Shown here in pieces: positions 28,598 to 40,800 of a DNA stretch of 63,510 bases (positions are counted from its first letter, which is position 1; each line of letters begins with the position of its first letter). A program made the position numbers and the translations under genes. The stretch spans positions 38,524-102,033 of the forward strand of contig NW_014577560.1 in the NCBI RefSeq assembly GCF_000485595.1, in the 5' to 3' direction. The notes below the pieces were generated by a model, which had not been told where the DNA came from, did not search any database, and saw only the letters and a list, made by a program, of their open reading frames with translations. Source of the DNA: Priapulus caudatus (taxonomy: Eukaryota; Priapulida; Priapulimorpha; Priapulimorphida; Priapulidae).

Positions 28598-29174
28598 AAA
28601 GGCGCACATCTGGGAAGGTTGCAGCGACAGTCATTTTTACAGAAAGTATGGTCGTTACGCTGAAGAAGGATAACTTCCTCTCGAATCCCAAGAACAAGCA
28701 ACGGTTTCTCGTCATGTTGAGCCAAGCTCTCCAAAAAGCTGGCTGCACAACCTACCATGCTAATGGAGACGCTGATCTACTCATAGTCAAAACAGCAGTG
28801 GAGTCTGCTATGGCCAACACAACAGTTCTTGTTGGAGATGACACCGATTTGTTGGTTCTCCTATGCTACCATGCTCGCCAGGATGGCTGCGATCTCTTCT
28901 TCAGGCCTGAGCAAAAGAAAAACGCAAGAGGTGCGCGCGTCTGGCACATGAAGAAAGTTCAAGAGCAGTTGGGCAGTGAAGTGTGCAAGAATCTGCCTTT
29001 TCTTCACGCAGTGACCGGATGTGACACAACCTCCCGCCGGTACGGTGTTGGCAAGGCAATGGCCATGAAGAAATTAATTGAAATTCCGTACTTGAGAGAT
29101 CAAGCCAATGTATTCAGTGGTCATTCCGCTGTAGCCAATGTTGTAAATGCAGGTGAAAGAGCACTGGTATCAGT
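28598..29174 (+). pseudogene. Nuclease-like/CXC family, middle fragment
   Basis: One open frame from 28567 to the N gap (29175-29199) reads RRTSGKVAATVIFTESMVVT, NPKNKQRFLVMLSQALQKAG, ANGDADLLIVKTAVESAM, VLVGDDTDLLVLLCYHARQD, FLHAVTGCDTTSRRYGVGK. These align with the acidic blocks of the 744-codon protein in the same order. It is almost identical to 48258-48792, which however has an 11-base deletion and a TTG to TAG change. The region beyond the gap and the N-terminal part are missing. Confidence 0.7.
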
Positions 29175-29432
29175 NNNNNNNNNNNNNNNNNNNNNNNNNA
29201 GGCAATATGAATCCTAATTGTTAAAGAAAAACTTGGCCAGCCACGTTTATAATGTTCTACCAGCAGCACTGGCAGAGGGGGAGTCGTCGTGTGAATAAAG
29301 TGAAATAATAGATTTGGAGACCCTAGCCATAGCGCCTAGCCTACTGGTACTGGGATCTTGAAACTTAGTAACAACCAAAAGCAGTTTCTGCAATGCTTAT
29401 TTTAATTTTATAAAATATAAAGAAAGTACCAA

Positions 29433-29907
29433 CCGGGGCAACTTTGACACTGTTTCAATGTTCCCCGTTTCATATTGTTACATGAACTTTTTTTTTAAGC
29501 CTTTAAATTTTCAACAATGTGGCATGTGGGACATCGGTATTCTGCTTTCATTCTTAATCTATGATGATTTTAAGGAAATTAACATGGATGCACTCTATGT
29601 CGCTGAGAGCACTAAATATCCAGTTATCCAGAAAAAGTTTTTGAGTGACTAAAACTCACCTTGTAGTAGGCAGACATACACTTAAGTCCTGCAGCTGAAT
29701 TCGCTGTGGTCCTGGTCATGTCACTGCATAATAATGAAACAGTAAGCAAAACAGTGTGCCTAGATACATCAATCATTTATTAGAAAAAATACAATCATTT
29801 TTAACGGAAATAAGCAACCCTCAATATACGAGTTATAAACATTTTTTCTAAACGCTTATGTTAAAAAAGGTTCAAAGTGGGTCCCGCGCTTGTTCAAAGT
29901 TACCCCG
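29433..29907. mobile_element. MITE-like element with 16-bp TIRs
   Basis: CGGGGCAACTTTGACA (from 29433) and, inverted at the right end (29892-29907), CGGGGTAACTTTGAAC. Length 475 bp, AT-rich inside, without a transposase; the small ORF 29458-29652 has no motif. No clear target duplication was identified. A foldback at 9.4 kb shares the CCGGGGTGACTTTGACA-like end. Confidence 0.55.
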
Positions 29908-32900
29908 ATTACGGACATACTAATTACTATTTAGGTTACTATTCATGTTGGAAATATTTGTACTTTTGTACGTTTTGTTATTTCAACCAAATGTTATATA
30001 TTGACTTCACACCCTGTTAATTGTACTGAAGCACACATTATAAAGGATCATAGCTTTTGTCTTAATGGAAGTATTATATTGCAATATCCTATATACTAAT
30101 ATTAATATATCAGAAGTAAGATAATAGGAGGTATATATATATATTTGTTTTTTTTTTTTTTTTATTTTTTTTTGTTTTATTTATGGTTTCATATGAATGT
30201 TCTTCACTCAGCAACTCACTGTTCAAGTCACTGTGAACCGACTGCAGTGGACTATTTTTCTGAGCTGTAAGTTATCGACCCCAGCATACCAAAAGGTGGA
30301 AGTCATGTCCTTTGCCTCTCGCAACGGATCGCCTTTCTGCTCTCTTCCCTATTCTGTCTTAATCTCCCAACATTTCCGTGTCAGCTCCAGACACCGGCAA
30401 GTTCGCATTTCATCGATTCAGTAAGGCATCATTCAGACCTTTAAGGGCAGCTTAGACAATGAATCTATAAACACAATCGTCACCTATCCTTTCTTTGGCT
30501 TTTCTCTTCGCTAAAAAATAAATAGGTGGCATTTAAAAACAAATATTAATATAAACAAGCAATGGCAAATCTCCACAGAAATCATAAACTGCAATAAACC
30601 CAAATTGTCAGCACAAGCAGCTATCACTTCTAACATTAGTATAGGAATAATATTATTAGAAAATAATTTATTAGATCATACATTATACTGCATACACAAA
30701 TTCAGACGTACTTTATTACTCAGGTTATTTATTTGCTCAATTACTCAATTACTCAATTACAATTACTCGGATACTTAATTACTCAACACTTAAATGTGCA
30801 CATATACACATGTATTTTGCAAAAACAACAACAATCAATGATCATCGTAACCTTAGCGATGAAGGCTGCGACATTTTCATATTCTGATTGCTGGAGCAGT
30901 GCAGTCTCTTACTCTGGAACACGCGCAAGTCTTAGGTTTTTTGATTTCTGGTGTAGCTAGTGATACGCTGTTCGATGCTGTTAGTTTGAATAGGCCCTCC
31001 GGCCCCCCCTGGAAAAATCATGAAATAATAAGTATGTTGCATAGAATATAGATCGAAATAATGTACTTCTTAGGGACTTCTTACTTCTTAGAGAGCTGTT
31101 TAACCGAAATAGTATGTTAATACGGCCTGTCCAAGTACAACTTTTCAACGAGTGTATCTCTAGAGGGCAATTTGTAAGAAAAATCCACCATGAAACACGA
31201 ATGGAGTTGGCTCGGTCACTGCAGTGAGAGATGACAATAGAGCAGCGATGATGGTTAACACTGCTCGGCACGCAAATAAACTCATGAATCTGGACTGTTG
31301 GAAGATTCTTGCTGATTATGAGTACCTGAAATGGAAAATTCAAAAGAAATGTACCTATTGCATGCTATGGGTACGTCTAAAAGGGTTGTATGAGATCTAC
31401 TCTAACCAGGTTTATGTCGGGTGGGATTGCTTGCTTGCTCGCGAGGCACTGCAATCAGCTGTGACTGCAAGTGCATTAGTCGACAGCAACGCGACTGACG
31501 CCGACTGCCTGCTACGAGCGGCAGGAGGCGGAAGAAGGCGGGCTTAAGGTTGCAGCGACGATCGTTTATTGATCGCGCAAACATGACTTGTTTGCGTGTG
31601 CATGTTGTATATGACTGTATGCACTGATTGTTTTCATTCGCATGTTTGCTTTATTGCATTGATTCATTATGCATTCGAATCCCGTCGCGATTCGCAAGCT
31701 CGCTATATTGTCGGGTAGGTTAACCAGCGAACAACATGCTTGCCGACTGGTGGAACCAATCGCGCGTCGCTGCGACTGGTCGGGCAAGAGTAGAAAGCAT
31801 GTCGCGACTCGCTTGCAATCGGCGATCTGCAACTGACAATTTTCGTCCAGTCGCTGCAGTCGCAGGGGTCGAACTATTCTCGTGCGATGCAATCATTCGC
31901 TGCGACTTGGCAACCAGTCCAGAATTGGCAGAACAATAAGTCGCAGCAATAGAACTGACTATCTACTTGTGGAATGTATCGTGTCAACCTCAAAGGTAAG
32001 GAGTTCTGTTACCGCAATGGGCTCAAACAGATCTTTTGCAGTATTTATGACGGTATTGCTGCCACTGACCGCTCTCCTTGCTGAACTTTTGCCCCTGCAC
32101 CGTCCGATGGCCCTTTTCAGACAATGCCAAGCATGTCATGAAGACCAAAGAGTAATGGATTTCAAATTCCTGGTTTTTGACAAACGCCGCAGGCATGGCG
32201 CAGTGGGAGGGGTGTCCCCTCCCATGAAGGGGGTGGTTGGGGTCCTCCCCCAAGAAAATTAAATCGACTTAGATGCTCTGTGGTGGCATTCCTGGAGGCC
32301 ATCTGATCGGCAGCTTTCAGCATTGATGTTAAATTAGGCACAAATGATGGTTTTTCGAGCCTGAAAATAGTGGCGAAAATGCAAGAATTATTTCAGAGAT
32401 TTATCAACGAGAACTAAATTTTATTACAGGAAACTTGTGCCATACACCCCCAATCATAGGGAAAGCATAATGGATCAGGATACCTGATTATGTTTATCCT
32501 TCTTATGCTCTAATAGTGATTACATAGTGACACCAAATATCTCAGAGTGCGTCTAGGCTAAACAAAAAAATGACATAACATTACTACAAACACCTTCACC
32601 AAAGAGACTAGGTCATTCTCTCTAGAATCTGGCGACGAAATACAATGAAATGTTTTGCTGAAGAAATAAAATGACTATACAATGTTACAGTGTAGGTTAC
32701 TAAAACTCTTCACAAAGATTCAAGCAGTTCTCTGCTGAAGCAAGTGAGCAGGACATAGAATAACTGTCCACAAAAACATTCAAAAGATCTCAAGTTCTCT
32801 TTAAAACACAACACCACTACAGAAAACCTCTGTCAGTGTCTACATCCACTGAAAATTATTATACGAAAATTTAAAAAAAAAATTTTTATTAAAATTTAAT

Positions 32901-33166
32901 TTAATTAATTTCACAACAGTCGTAATAATGGATGACTTGGGATAGCCCCGCAAAACCACCCCACCTGATTAGGATGGCCTATCCCGGATTCCCCGGAGTG
33001 GCGTAATGGCGTAATTATACACTCAAAATCGATAATAATTCGCCGCAAATCGTAATGGTTGGCATGTCTGCGCCTTTTCCATGTCTTGAGCCATAAAGAT
33101 GGCGCTCAACTGGAAATCCGTAGTCATTTGATGAATGTGATACATCGCAGTATGGCAAAGTGAGAC
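29908..33166. other. Long stretch without recognised genes
   Basis: AT-rich with a poly-T tract at about 30148-30177 and TCAATTAC-type short repeats at 30736-30770. A more GC-balanced part (31430-31950) has many GTCGC/GCGAC words and may be a non-autonomous hAT-like element, but I could not fix its ends. The ORF 31882-32262 has no recognised motif. Confidence 0.4.
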
Positions 33167-33800
33167 TTGCCATCACATGAAGTCATATTGAGCACTACTA
33201 CTCCTAGGGGAATGTTCCTAATGAGACCAGAAAACTGCTGTTGTTGGCATTTGGCTTCAAACAAATGTTTTGCTAGGTTGGCCAATTCGCCAACTGCTCA
33301 ACCATTAGATGGGTTGCGGCTTACCCTGTGCTGCTTTGACATCGACACGCTTACTTCTTGTCGTCCTTTTCACCAACTGACAATCATATCCGCATTTTGT
33401 GATATGTCACTTCTTTCTGTTCCACGTGCTATCTAAATATCTGCTGCAACTTGTCTCAATTAATCATGCGTTCACGTCTTGCAGCGATGCTTTCTATGCA
33501 GGCCTTCTGCAAATTTTCTCATGCGTATGGAACAGTGTGGGCGTTTACAGCCGATATTACTTTTGTCACCTGCCTTTTAGTCCAGGCATTTTAGATTTTG
33601 ACATGGACATTCGAAAACGTTGGCGGCGCATCAGAAAGCAGCAGACTGCATATCGGCATGCCCTGACTCGTCCTGTGTCTTTTTGTTCATTCAAAGTATA
33701 ATAGCGGCGACAAAGCACTGCTTCTATGTTCTCGCCTAAAACACCGCCAAGTCGTCTATTTGTTCGATGGATAGGCAGTTGAAATGTGATGCTTGGGAGA
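33167..33800 (-). pseudogene. Fragment of a second TE ORF, linked to the CXC tail (copy A)
   Basis: In reverse orientation it parallels 60040-60590 over its whole length, including AAATGCCTGGACTAAAAGGC, CAGTTGGCGAATTGGCCAAC-like and GCCTGCATAG segments. In the other copy the plus frame reads FARKACIERSCKDCG and VTYTKWEW, a C..R.C..CG zinc knuckle followed by TYTKW, which belongs to the RNase H-like family also seen at 28.1 kb. Here the frame is badly broken. Confidence 0.45.
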
Positions 33801-34270
33801 CGCGGACTTCTGCGCTCATATGTTTAGACATTACTCATCTGCGGCTGTCATAATCATTGGATCGTCGTATTGTCGCATTGCAGACCCTTTGCATTGGCAC
33901 AGGCGGGGAGGCCAGTGGCATGCTGTTTTTGGCGGCAGGTTGCATCGAAAACTGTTACACGTCCGAAGCGCACAGTCACCTGATCAAACTGGCAGCAGGA
34001 GATGCGGTGCAGGTGCCAAGTTGTGGGTCGTAATGGACACCCTTCGGTATCTCTGACTTTCCGCATCCCCATTGCTGCTAATGGTCATAGTCTGCGTCCT
34101 CTCTTGCCACTGCTTGCACTCAGTACACGCGTAGACTGTGATTACCGGGCCGGCTGCCGCCTCGGAGGATTTGAGTTGTAATATGTGAGCGTCTTTGTGG
34201 CCAGTTTGTGGAAGTATCCGCTGATGCTGAGTGTCGAGGTCCGGTCCGCTATCGCACACTCTACATTGTA
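33801..34270 (-). pseudogene. Nuclease-like/CXC family, C-terminal fragment (copy A)
   Basis: Minus frame 34361-33984 has LDTQHQRILPQTGHKDAHIL, EAAAGPVITVYACTECKQWQ and ESQRYRRVSITTHNLAPAP. These parallel the plus sequence at 59590-59840 (LDTQASAILPKTGNKDV..., MESQRYRS...), where a neighbouring frame holds the CXC zinc cluster. Multiple small indels have destroyed the CXC reading frame in this copy. Confidence 0.5.
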
Positions 34271-34344
34271 AGATCGCATTACTCACGAGTCTCTGGTAGG
34301 TCCCGTAGGAGTCAAACCCAAAAACCGAAACCGGCGCCAATGTC

Positions 34345-35153
34345 ATGGACGCGTCGCCCACGTCAATCGCAGAAGTGGCGAACTGACGAAACCGCAGGCG
34401 GAGATCCGAAAGTTTAGTGGGAGTCCTTTAGAATATCGGAAATTCTTGCGGCAATTCAACTCGAGAATTACCGCATAAACAGATAACGACGATGAACGCA
34501 TGTGTTTCTTGGAACAGTACAGACGAGGCACGCAAAATTGTTAAGGGCTATTCGCATCTGTTGGTTATAAGGCAGCACTACAGGAGCTGGAGACACGCTA
34601 CGGTGAGCCTGAGGTGATAGGCTCTGCCTATGTGCAGAAGGTACAGAGCTGGCCAAACATCAAGCCTGACAGTCATAAGGCATTGGACGAGTACGGTATT
34701 ATACTGATAGAATGTCAACACGCTGTGAAGGATGTCCAGGGTGACACTGTTTTGGATTATTCTGAGAACTTGAAGCGTATTGTAGGTAAACTACCCTACT
34801 TTATGCACGACAAATGGCGGACCAACGTTATGAAGCTGAAGGACGCCAGGAAAACTGTCACATTTAGTCAGTTAGTCGAGTTTTTAAGATGGGAATCACG
34901 TAAGGCAAATGATCTTTATCTTATCAACCGAACACAAATCGATTCGGCATGGAAGAAACCGAATCAAGAGCAGCCGATAACCTCCCTTTCCTCCCCCGGC
35001 GAGGAGAAATAAGCAGGAAACATCCCCAAAGGATGGACCTATGAGATAGGACAATGGAAAGTGTAAAAGCTGTCCTGGGACAGCAAAAGTACACTTACTC
35101 AACATTGTTCTATCTGTTTCATAGCATGATGGCAGAAATCAATATCCATGTAA
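34345..35153 (+). pseudogene. BEL/Pao gag fragment, copy 2
   Basis: Broken frames read KFSGSPLEYRKFLRQFNSRI, DNDDERMCFLEQYRRG and YKAALQELETRYGEPEVIG, then ORF 34614-35012 continues AYVQKVQSWPNIKPDSHKAL, VLDYSENLKRIVGKLPYFMH and QLVEFLRWESRKANDLYL. The F.G.PLEY..F...F / L...G / A...LE.RYG.P..I order is the DUF1759-type Gag of BEL/Pao elements. Two stops occur in the first 80 codons. A degenerate zinc-knuckle region follows after TAA 35012. Confidence 0.65.
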
Positions 35154-35155
35154 AT

Positions 35156-36008
35156 TGTATGCCCAGAAGAGAAAATCGAAGTACTAGGACAACAACCCTA
35201 CGTATGTAATATACCCGGATGTCAGGAGTTCTCCAAATTCCGCAACTTACGGCGACATCTAACCAGTCAGCACAGACCCGCACTACACGGAACAACACTT
35301 CGCAAGACGGGAAGATATCATGAAGCACTGCCCACGAAAACATCCAGACATGCCTGCACCCCACATGGAACAGTTGAGGTTGCACGAAACTCCGAAGCCA
35401 CCTACAACTGCAAAAGCAGAACCTCTTACCAACCCCGTGGATTCACCATTGCCAGAAGCACGGAACTACCACAACAGCCTTACGAATCCTTCAATACAAG
35501 ATACTCCCCCCAAGACGCGCGAACACGACAAAAAAGGGAACGGGCGCAGAACCTAGCAACTAGTCAGACAGAGCTGGAACAACTCCTTCATACATGCAAT
35601 GGAGAGCCACTTCTATTTGGACCGCCCACAAAAATCACCGACAAGCAGACAACCACATGAAAAATTCACCCTCTGGATTTACCGGCACAATCTACCATCC
35701 ACGCTGAAATTACCCGAAGCACCCTTCGATTGAGCCGAATGAGAGGACGAATCAGGAAAACTCTAGGAGAAAGAGAAGAAGAGGAAAACACTCGGGAAGA
35801 GCTCTACAACCAGCTCAGAAATCACGACCACACCTGGGAACAAGAGAGATCCCATAAGCCGACCAAAGATCCTCGCACCAGGAATTCAACGTCACGGGAG
35901 CAAGAGACGCAACAGGCACTTGCGGAATTCCGGCTGGAGGCCCCCATCTCACCGATAAAAGTAGAGGAGAACCAGCGACCCAAGCTACACCAGCAACCGG
36001 TGAGACCA
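35156..36008 (+). pseudogene. ORF with C2H2 zinc fingers, copy 2 (decayed)
   Basis: Parallels 26693-27568. The first finger has lost residues (NIPGCQEFSKFRNLRRHLTS), the second is deleted by a short internal loss, and a TGA interrupts at about 35659. The C-terminal region is kept (SRMRGRIRKTLGEREEEENT, LAEFRLEAPISPIKVEE) and runs directly into the minisatellite at 36010. Confidence 0.65.
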
Positions 36009-36009
36009 G

Positions 36010-36500
36010 AAAAAAACGTTGTCAATATGACGTTGGGCCAACGTTGTCAATATGACGTTGGGCCAACGTTGGCACGCTAAGCAAAAAGCCGTTGGGCCAA
36101 CGTTGGCTGTCTGACGTTGGGCCAACGTTGTCAATATGACGTTGGGACAACGTTGGCAATAGGACGTTGGGCCAACGTTGGCAATGGGACGTTGGGCCAA
36201 TGTTGGCTGACTGCCGTTGGGCCCAACGTTGGCACGCTGAGCAAAAAGACGTTGGATCAACGTTGGCTGTCTGACGTTGGGCCAACGTTGGCTGACTGCC
36301 GTTGGGCCAACGTTGGCCCAACGTCATATTGCCAACGTTACAGTTGGGCCAACGTCGGCCCACCGTTGGGCCAATGTTGGGCCCAACGTTGGCACGCTGA
36401 GCAAAAAGACGTTGGATCAACGTTGGCAGCCAACGTTGGCCCAACGTTAGCATAAGCTGAAGACAGCCGTTGGCCCAACGTTAGCCCAACGTCAGCATGT
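36010..36500. repeat. Palindromic minisatellite (core CGTTGGGCCAACG)
   Basis: About 18 copies of GACGTTGGGCCAACGTTGGC with variable 5-13 base spacers (CAATATGA, CTGACTGC, ACGCTGAGCAAAAA). The core CGTTGG-G-CCAACG is self-complementary, so each unit can fold back and both strands look alike. ORFs on both strands (36117-36455, 36022-36453) are by-products. Confidence 0.9.
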
Positions 36501-37149
36501 TATCTGGGTATATAGCTAACACAAATCAAAACAGAAACTGTTTGGGCACCACTTTGTGCACCATACACAAATCACAATGACGTCGACCACAGCAACCATT
36601 GCAGCAACCGAGAGACGCCAGTATCTGCACAGTACTGGGTATAGAGTGTTAATAACACTAATTCAAATCGTCAAGATTTTTGCAAATTTAACCAACGTAA
36701 AAACATTTTTATCAGGTGAGAGTTTGAGGATATATTTAGTAACGTTAGTACTAACTTTTGATGTAACAAAATTACAAAAATTAGGTTTCAACTATAAATT
36801 TCAGGAGCTTCGTGACGTAAACACTTTAAACTGGTAGAAAACAAGTATACAATTTATTTCAAGCATGAATAATAAAAATATAAAATTGTCATGAGATATA
36901 AAAATTTACTCAAATCATGTTAAAGGTTCACACTATTGTTTACCTGCCTAGCAGTTTAACAAATTAAACATACAACTGGCAGAATTGGTTGGTACTGAAG
37001 TCAAAACAAATGTTAATGATATTATATTGGATTGACTGGGATAGCCATTTGAAACAGTAATAGTCATCACCCCAAGGGAAATAGTTTTCTTTTTTTCCCC
37101 TTTTTTTCCCTTTTTTCCATCGGATTTGCATGATTCACGCGGCTGTCAA
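36501..37149. other. No gene recognised
   Basis: AT-rich; poly-T/C tracts at 37083-37118. ORF 36556-36837 has no recognised motif. Confidence 0.4.
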
Positions 37150-37169
37150 ATCGGCGGAATTCCGCCGAT
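37150..37169. repeat. 20-bp perfect palindrome
   Basis: ATCGGCGGAATTCCGCCGAT is fully self-complementary. Its right half is the start of the repeat shared with 58131-58816. Confidence 0.9.
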
Positions 37170-37841
37170 AGCCGGACAATTCTCATGCCTGTATAATGCA
37201 GTGCATGTCCATTGGGTTATGGTCTAGCCATGTCAAACTCGCTGAGGTTAGTAATCGCTGAAAGCTTGGCCGAATTTTATTGAAAATAAAAAAGTTATAG
37301 CCATTTATATATCAGAGCCTCGTTTCCATGTTGAAAAATGGTGTTGTTTCTAAAACACCCCTTAAAATAGCCCGGTGCAAGTTTCAATGTTGCCAACATA
37401 TATCTTCATGTTCCATATGGTACCCTCGACACATCTAGCCTAGCTGTTGGCTTGTAGCCTGGAATTCCCACGGGACTTAAATTTACGACGTTTGCTCCCT
37501 GACTAACAGTTTTCATGGTAGAGTTATGTGCCGCGACAATTTGTCTTGTGCCATATCACTGGAGATTCCTTACTACAGCTCTACAGTTGAACTAGGTAGA
37601 AAGGACATTTGTTGTCACTGCAGCACAGATGCCAACCTTAAAAAATAAAAAAAGTATTGCCATTGGGTAACGAATGTAGGAACAGTGGCAAACTACCGGT
37701 CACCTGCCGTCCCTATGGTAAAGGGAACTGAAACTGCCACTTTACCCGCAATGCCTGCTAAATGGTAACACAGAATTGTTAGAAGCAAAGAAGATAGCTG
37801 GAACATCCTATATAGATAGAAGGAATCAAATGTATCCAAAA
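37159..37841. repeat. Dispersed repeat, copy A (3' flank of the DDE-type gene)
   Basis: Nearly identical to 58131-58816 from ATTCCGCCGATAGCCGGAC to TCAAATGTATCCAAAA. On the minus strand it contains the stop codon (37826-37828) and last four codons of the 843-aa gene, so it is that gene's 3' untranslated region and end. Confidence 0.9.
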
Positions 37842-40800
37842 AACTCTGACAGCACAGGGGCATCGTCAATACGGGACACAAGTTGTTTCGAAATATTCCA
37901 TGCATTACTGCACGCCCTGACTTCTTCTAACTCTTCATATGCCTGAAGTGTCAGGGCTGAAATGTCTTCTTTTGACATGCCATCAAACTGTTTGGTTGCC
38001 TCCCAGTGGATAGTCCCACCATCAACAATTGAGTCACCTGTAAAACCAATCAACCACTTTATGAGAAATTCTTAGATGAACCAATTTGTTGCTTATAATA
38101 TAGCATTATACGTGTATATCAAATTTCAATTGTAAAGATTGACCAAGTGGTAAAGGAAACAGGAGCAACACAACCCACCATGAATATGATTAAATAGGCA
38201 ACATTGGGTTATAGGTAAAAAGGTAACAATTATGTATAGTATATGTACAAATTAACAAGCTACATGTACATGTACAGTGTCACAATGACAAAGGCAAAAA
38301 CAAGACAATAGTTGTGGATGTACTCTGGGAAAGGACTGTTTGATTGTATAGCAGACATTACCTAGTAAATGAACAAACATATCTAGATACTGTAGTGGTG
38401 GCAATTTCCTGACATCAGTATTTCGTTTGTCAGTTTATGAACATAAATAAACAATTATCACACTTACCACATCCCGAGTTCGTTCGTTCGGCCTCATTTT
38501 GTCCGCTGTCTCCGTTTGCTCTGTGAACACGGATCTTATAACTGGAGTTACATAGCCTCACCAGTTCTGCATCCCTAAACTTAACTTCAACATTGCTGAC
38601 ACCAACACCAGGTCCTGCGTCAGTCAAGGTAGCAGAGAATGGCTTTACCTAAAATATAAAAACAGTCGCGATATTTTAACTGATGACGATACACTGTATT
38701 GTGATGCAGGCCTTGTATTGTGTACCGCGATACATAAGAAAAAAGTCTATTTGAGTTTTACAATATTTTTAGTTAAAAACTACAATCTTTATAACTAGAT
38801 GGAAGTGATAAAATCTACATACTAAACCCAAAAACATACATAAATAAATTGAAAGTACCAACAATTTACTGAATGTTTACGTCTGGTTCTGTATATATTT
38901 GCATGATAAAGCTACTAGGTATGTAAAAAAAACTTCATATAATACGATACATTCACAAATGTAGTGCTGAAAACTTAAATCTTTGATTGACGGAATGACA
39001 ATCTGACATGGGTAACACTATTGATTGCGGGGCATAACAATATATTATATTACAAACCTTTGGCAAACGGAAGGTATCGATGAGCTCGAGAAGATCAAAA
39101 CAATGTTCAGCCAGAGAGTGAATCGTGTTGCAAAACACTTCGTGCTGGTCTGTGGGTGTGTTCAAGGCATCGGTCGCAAAGGTGATCGTCAGTTCAAGTT
39201 TCGTCTTCAACGCCGAAGCAATTTCCTGTTCACCGTCACAAAATGTGGATTCTGTAATGAAATGAAGACTTGTTAATATATATCAACAGTTTGTTATTCA
39301 AACCTTTATACTGGTCTGTGCCCAGCGTACTTGAGAAATATATTACAGCAATGATTACAATCCAAAAATCACACAATTCAATTATGATGAATGACTAGTA
39401 GTGTATACAAATATGTACAACAGCCATGAAGAGAATATAAAATTTAGATTAATTCTCTTGGTAATAAACCTGCATGCACAATACTGGTGATTCAGACTAA
39501 ATAATGAACAGCCATTGTGCAAGTGACTAAGTTTCAACTTGTTACACAACTTCGCATGTAAATTGTCCGTCTTCATAATATATTAAAAATTATTAATGTT
39601 TTAAATACACCAGATGTATTAATATAATTTGGTGTCTTGTGTGTGACAATCTTCTGATCACACTGTATATTATACATGGGTGAAAGTTCATGAAACTTTT
39701 AATACTGAAATGTAATATTAAATGTTCAATACTGAAAACAAGATTTTCTTATTAATTTTAAATACAGAATAATCTTTTACCCATGTATCATTTTGAAGTA
39801 TGCATCAAACAATCAAGTTGCTTACCTACATCACCGAGCTGTGTACTACAACAACTCAGCTGTCTGGTTAAATGAGTAATCCTTTTCATCTCGTACATTC
39901 TGTAGGGGCAATCTTTCAGTCCGCTCACTTTATCCGTGTCCTCCGACAATGTCATATCCTTGAACTGGAAAGCAGCATCATGGACTGAAGCACATCTTGT
40001 ACGAATATCGCAGGACAGCTGTGGATGTGACTGACGCATTTCAAATGCATTTGGGTACTCTTGTCTAAGTCTTACAGTGTCGCTTGCCCAAGTAGTACCA
40101 CTTGAATCAATGTAAGCTTTGGGCCGAACAATGACGAAATGCCTGTCCTGCTTAGTGAGCAATGTGACTGTGTCGTCTATCACAACGGTCTCTTTCTCCA
40201 TTATTCTGTGTGCAGCTGGTGTCTGGTGCATTTTTCGTTCTGGCCAATCGTATTTGGGCAATTGCTTACCACCTCCATCAGATACAGTCAAAATTTTTAC
40301 ATTTCGGGTCTTCTCAAAACCATCTGATGTCCCTGGTTTCACCGTTGCCTTGTCATCCATCGAGTGGATAAATGAATAATCAGCAAAGTCTTTCTGGAAT
40401 AGGAACTGTTGGACATTTTTCACGTGGGCTCGCTGATGGTGTACATTCACATTTGAGTTATCCTCAGCTTTCGGGGGCTTCTTTGTGCAGAATAGTCCTT
40501 TACCAATATGGCGACTCGCTTGAATAGTGTTCTGTTTTCGGGGTCTGGATCTATTCCAAACTGTAATTGCAGATTTGATGGGCCTTTTATGCCTGTCACG
40601 AAGATGACAATTGGCAATATTCAGTAGATCCTCTGCCTTCACACGCCGATTTGTGTACATAACTGTATCATGGCGCCGTCCGTGATACGTTGCTTTTTCT
40701 TCTATTGCCTTTGCAACAAAATCCTCATCATCTGAATCAAGTCGACGTGTTGGTCCAGCACCAAGCTTTCTTCGCTTAAGCCTATTGTCTTCCGCGAGAT

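Noticed and set aside
31430..31950. GTCGC-rich region as a complete hAT MITE
   Set aside because: Inverted words are present but I could not define matching ends or a target duplication.
36010..36500. Possible CRISPR array (regular short repeats with spacers)
   Set aside because: The units are palindromic minisatellite copies with related, very short spacers in animal DNA.
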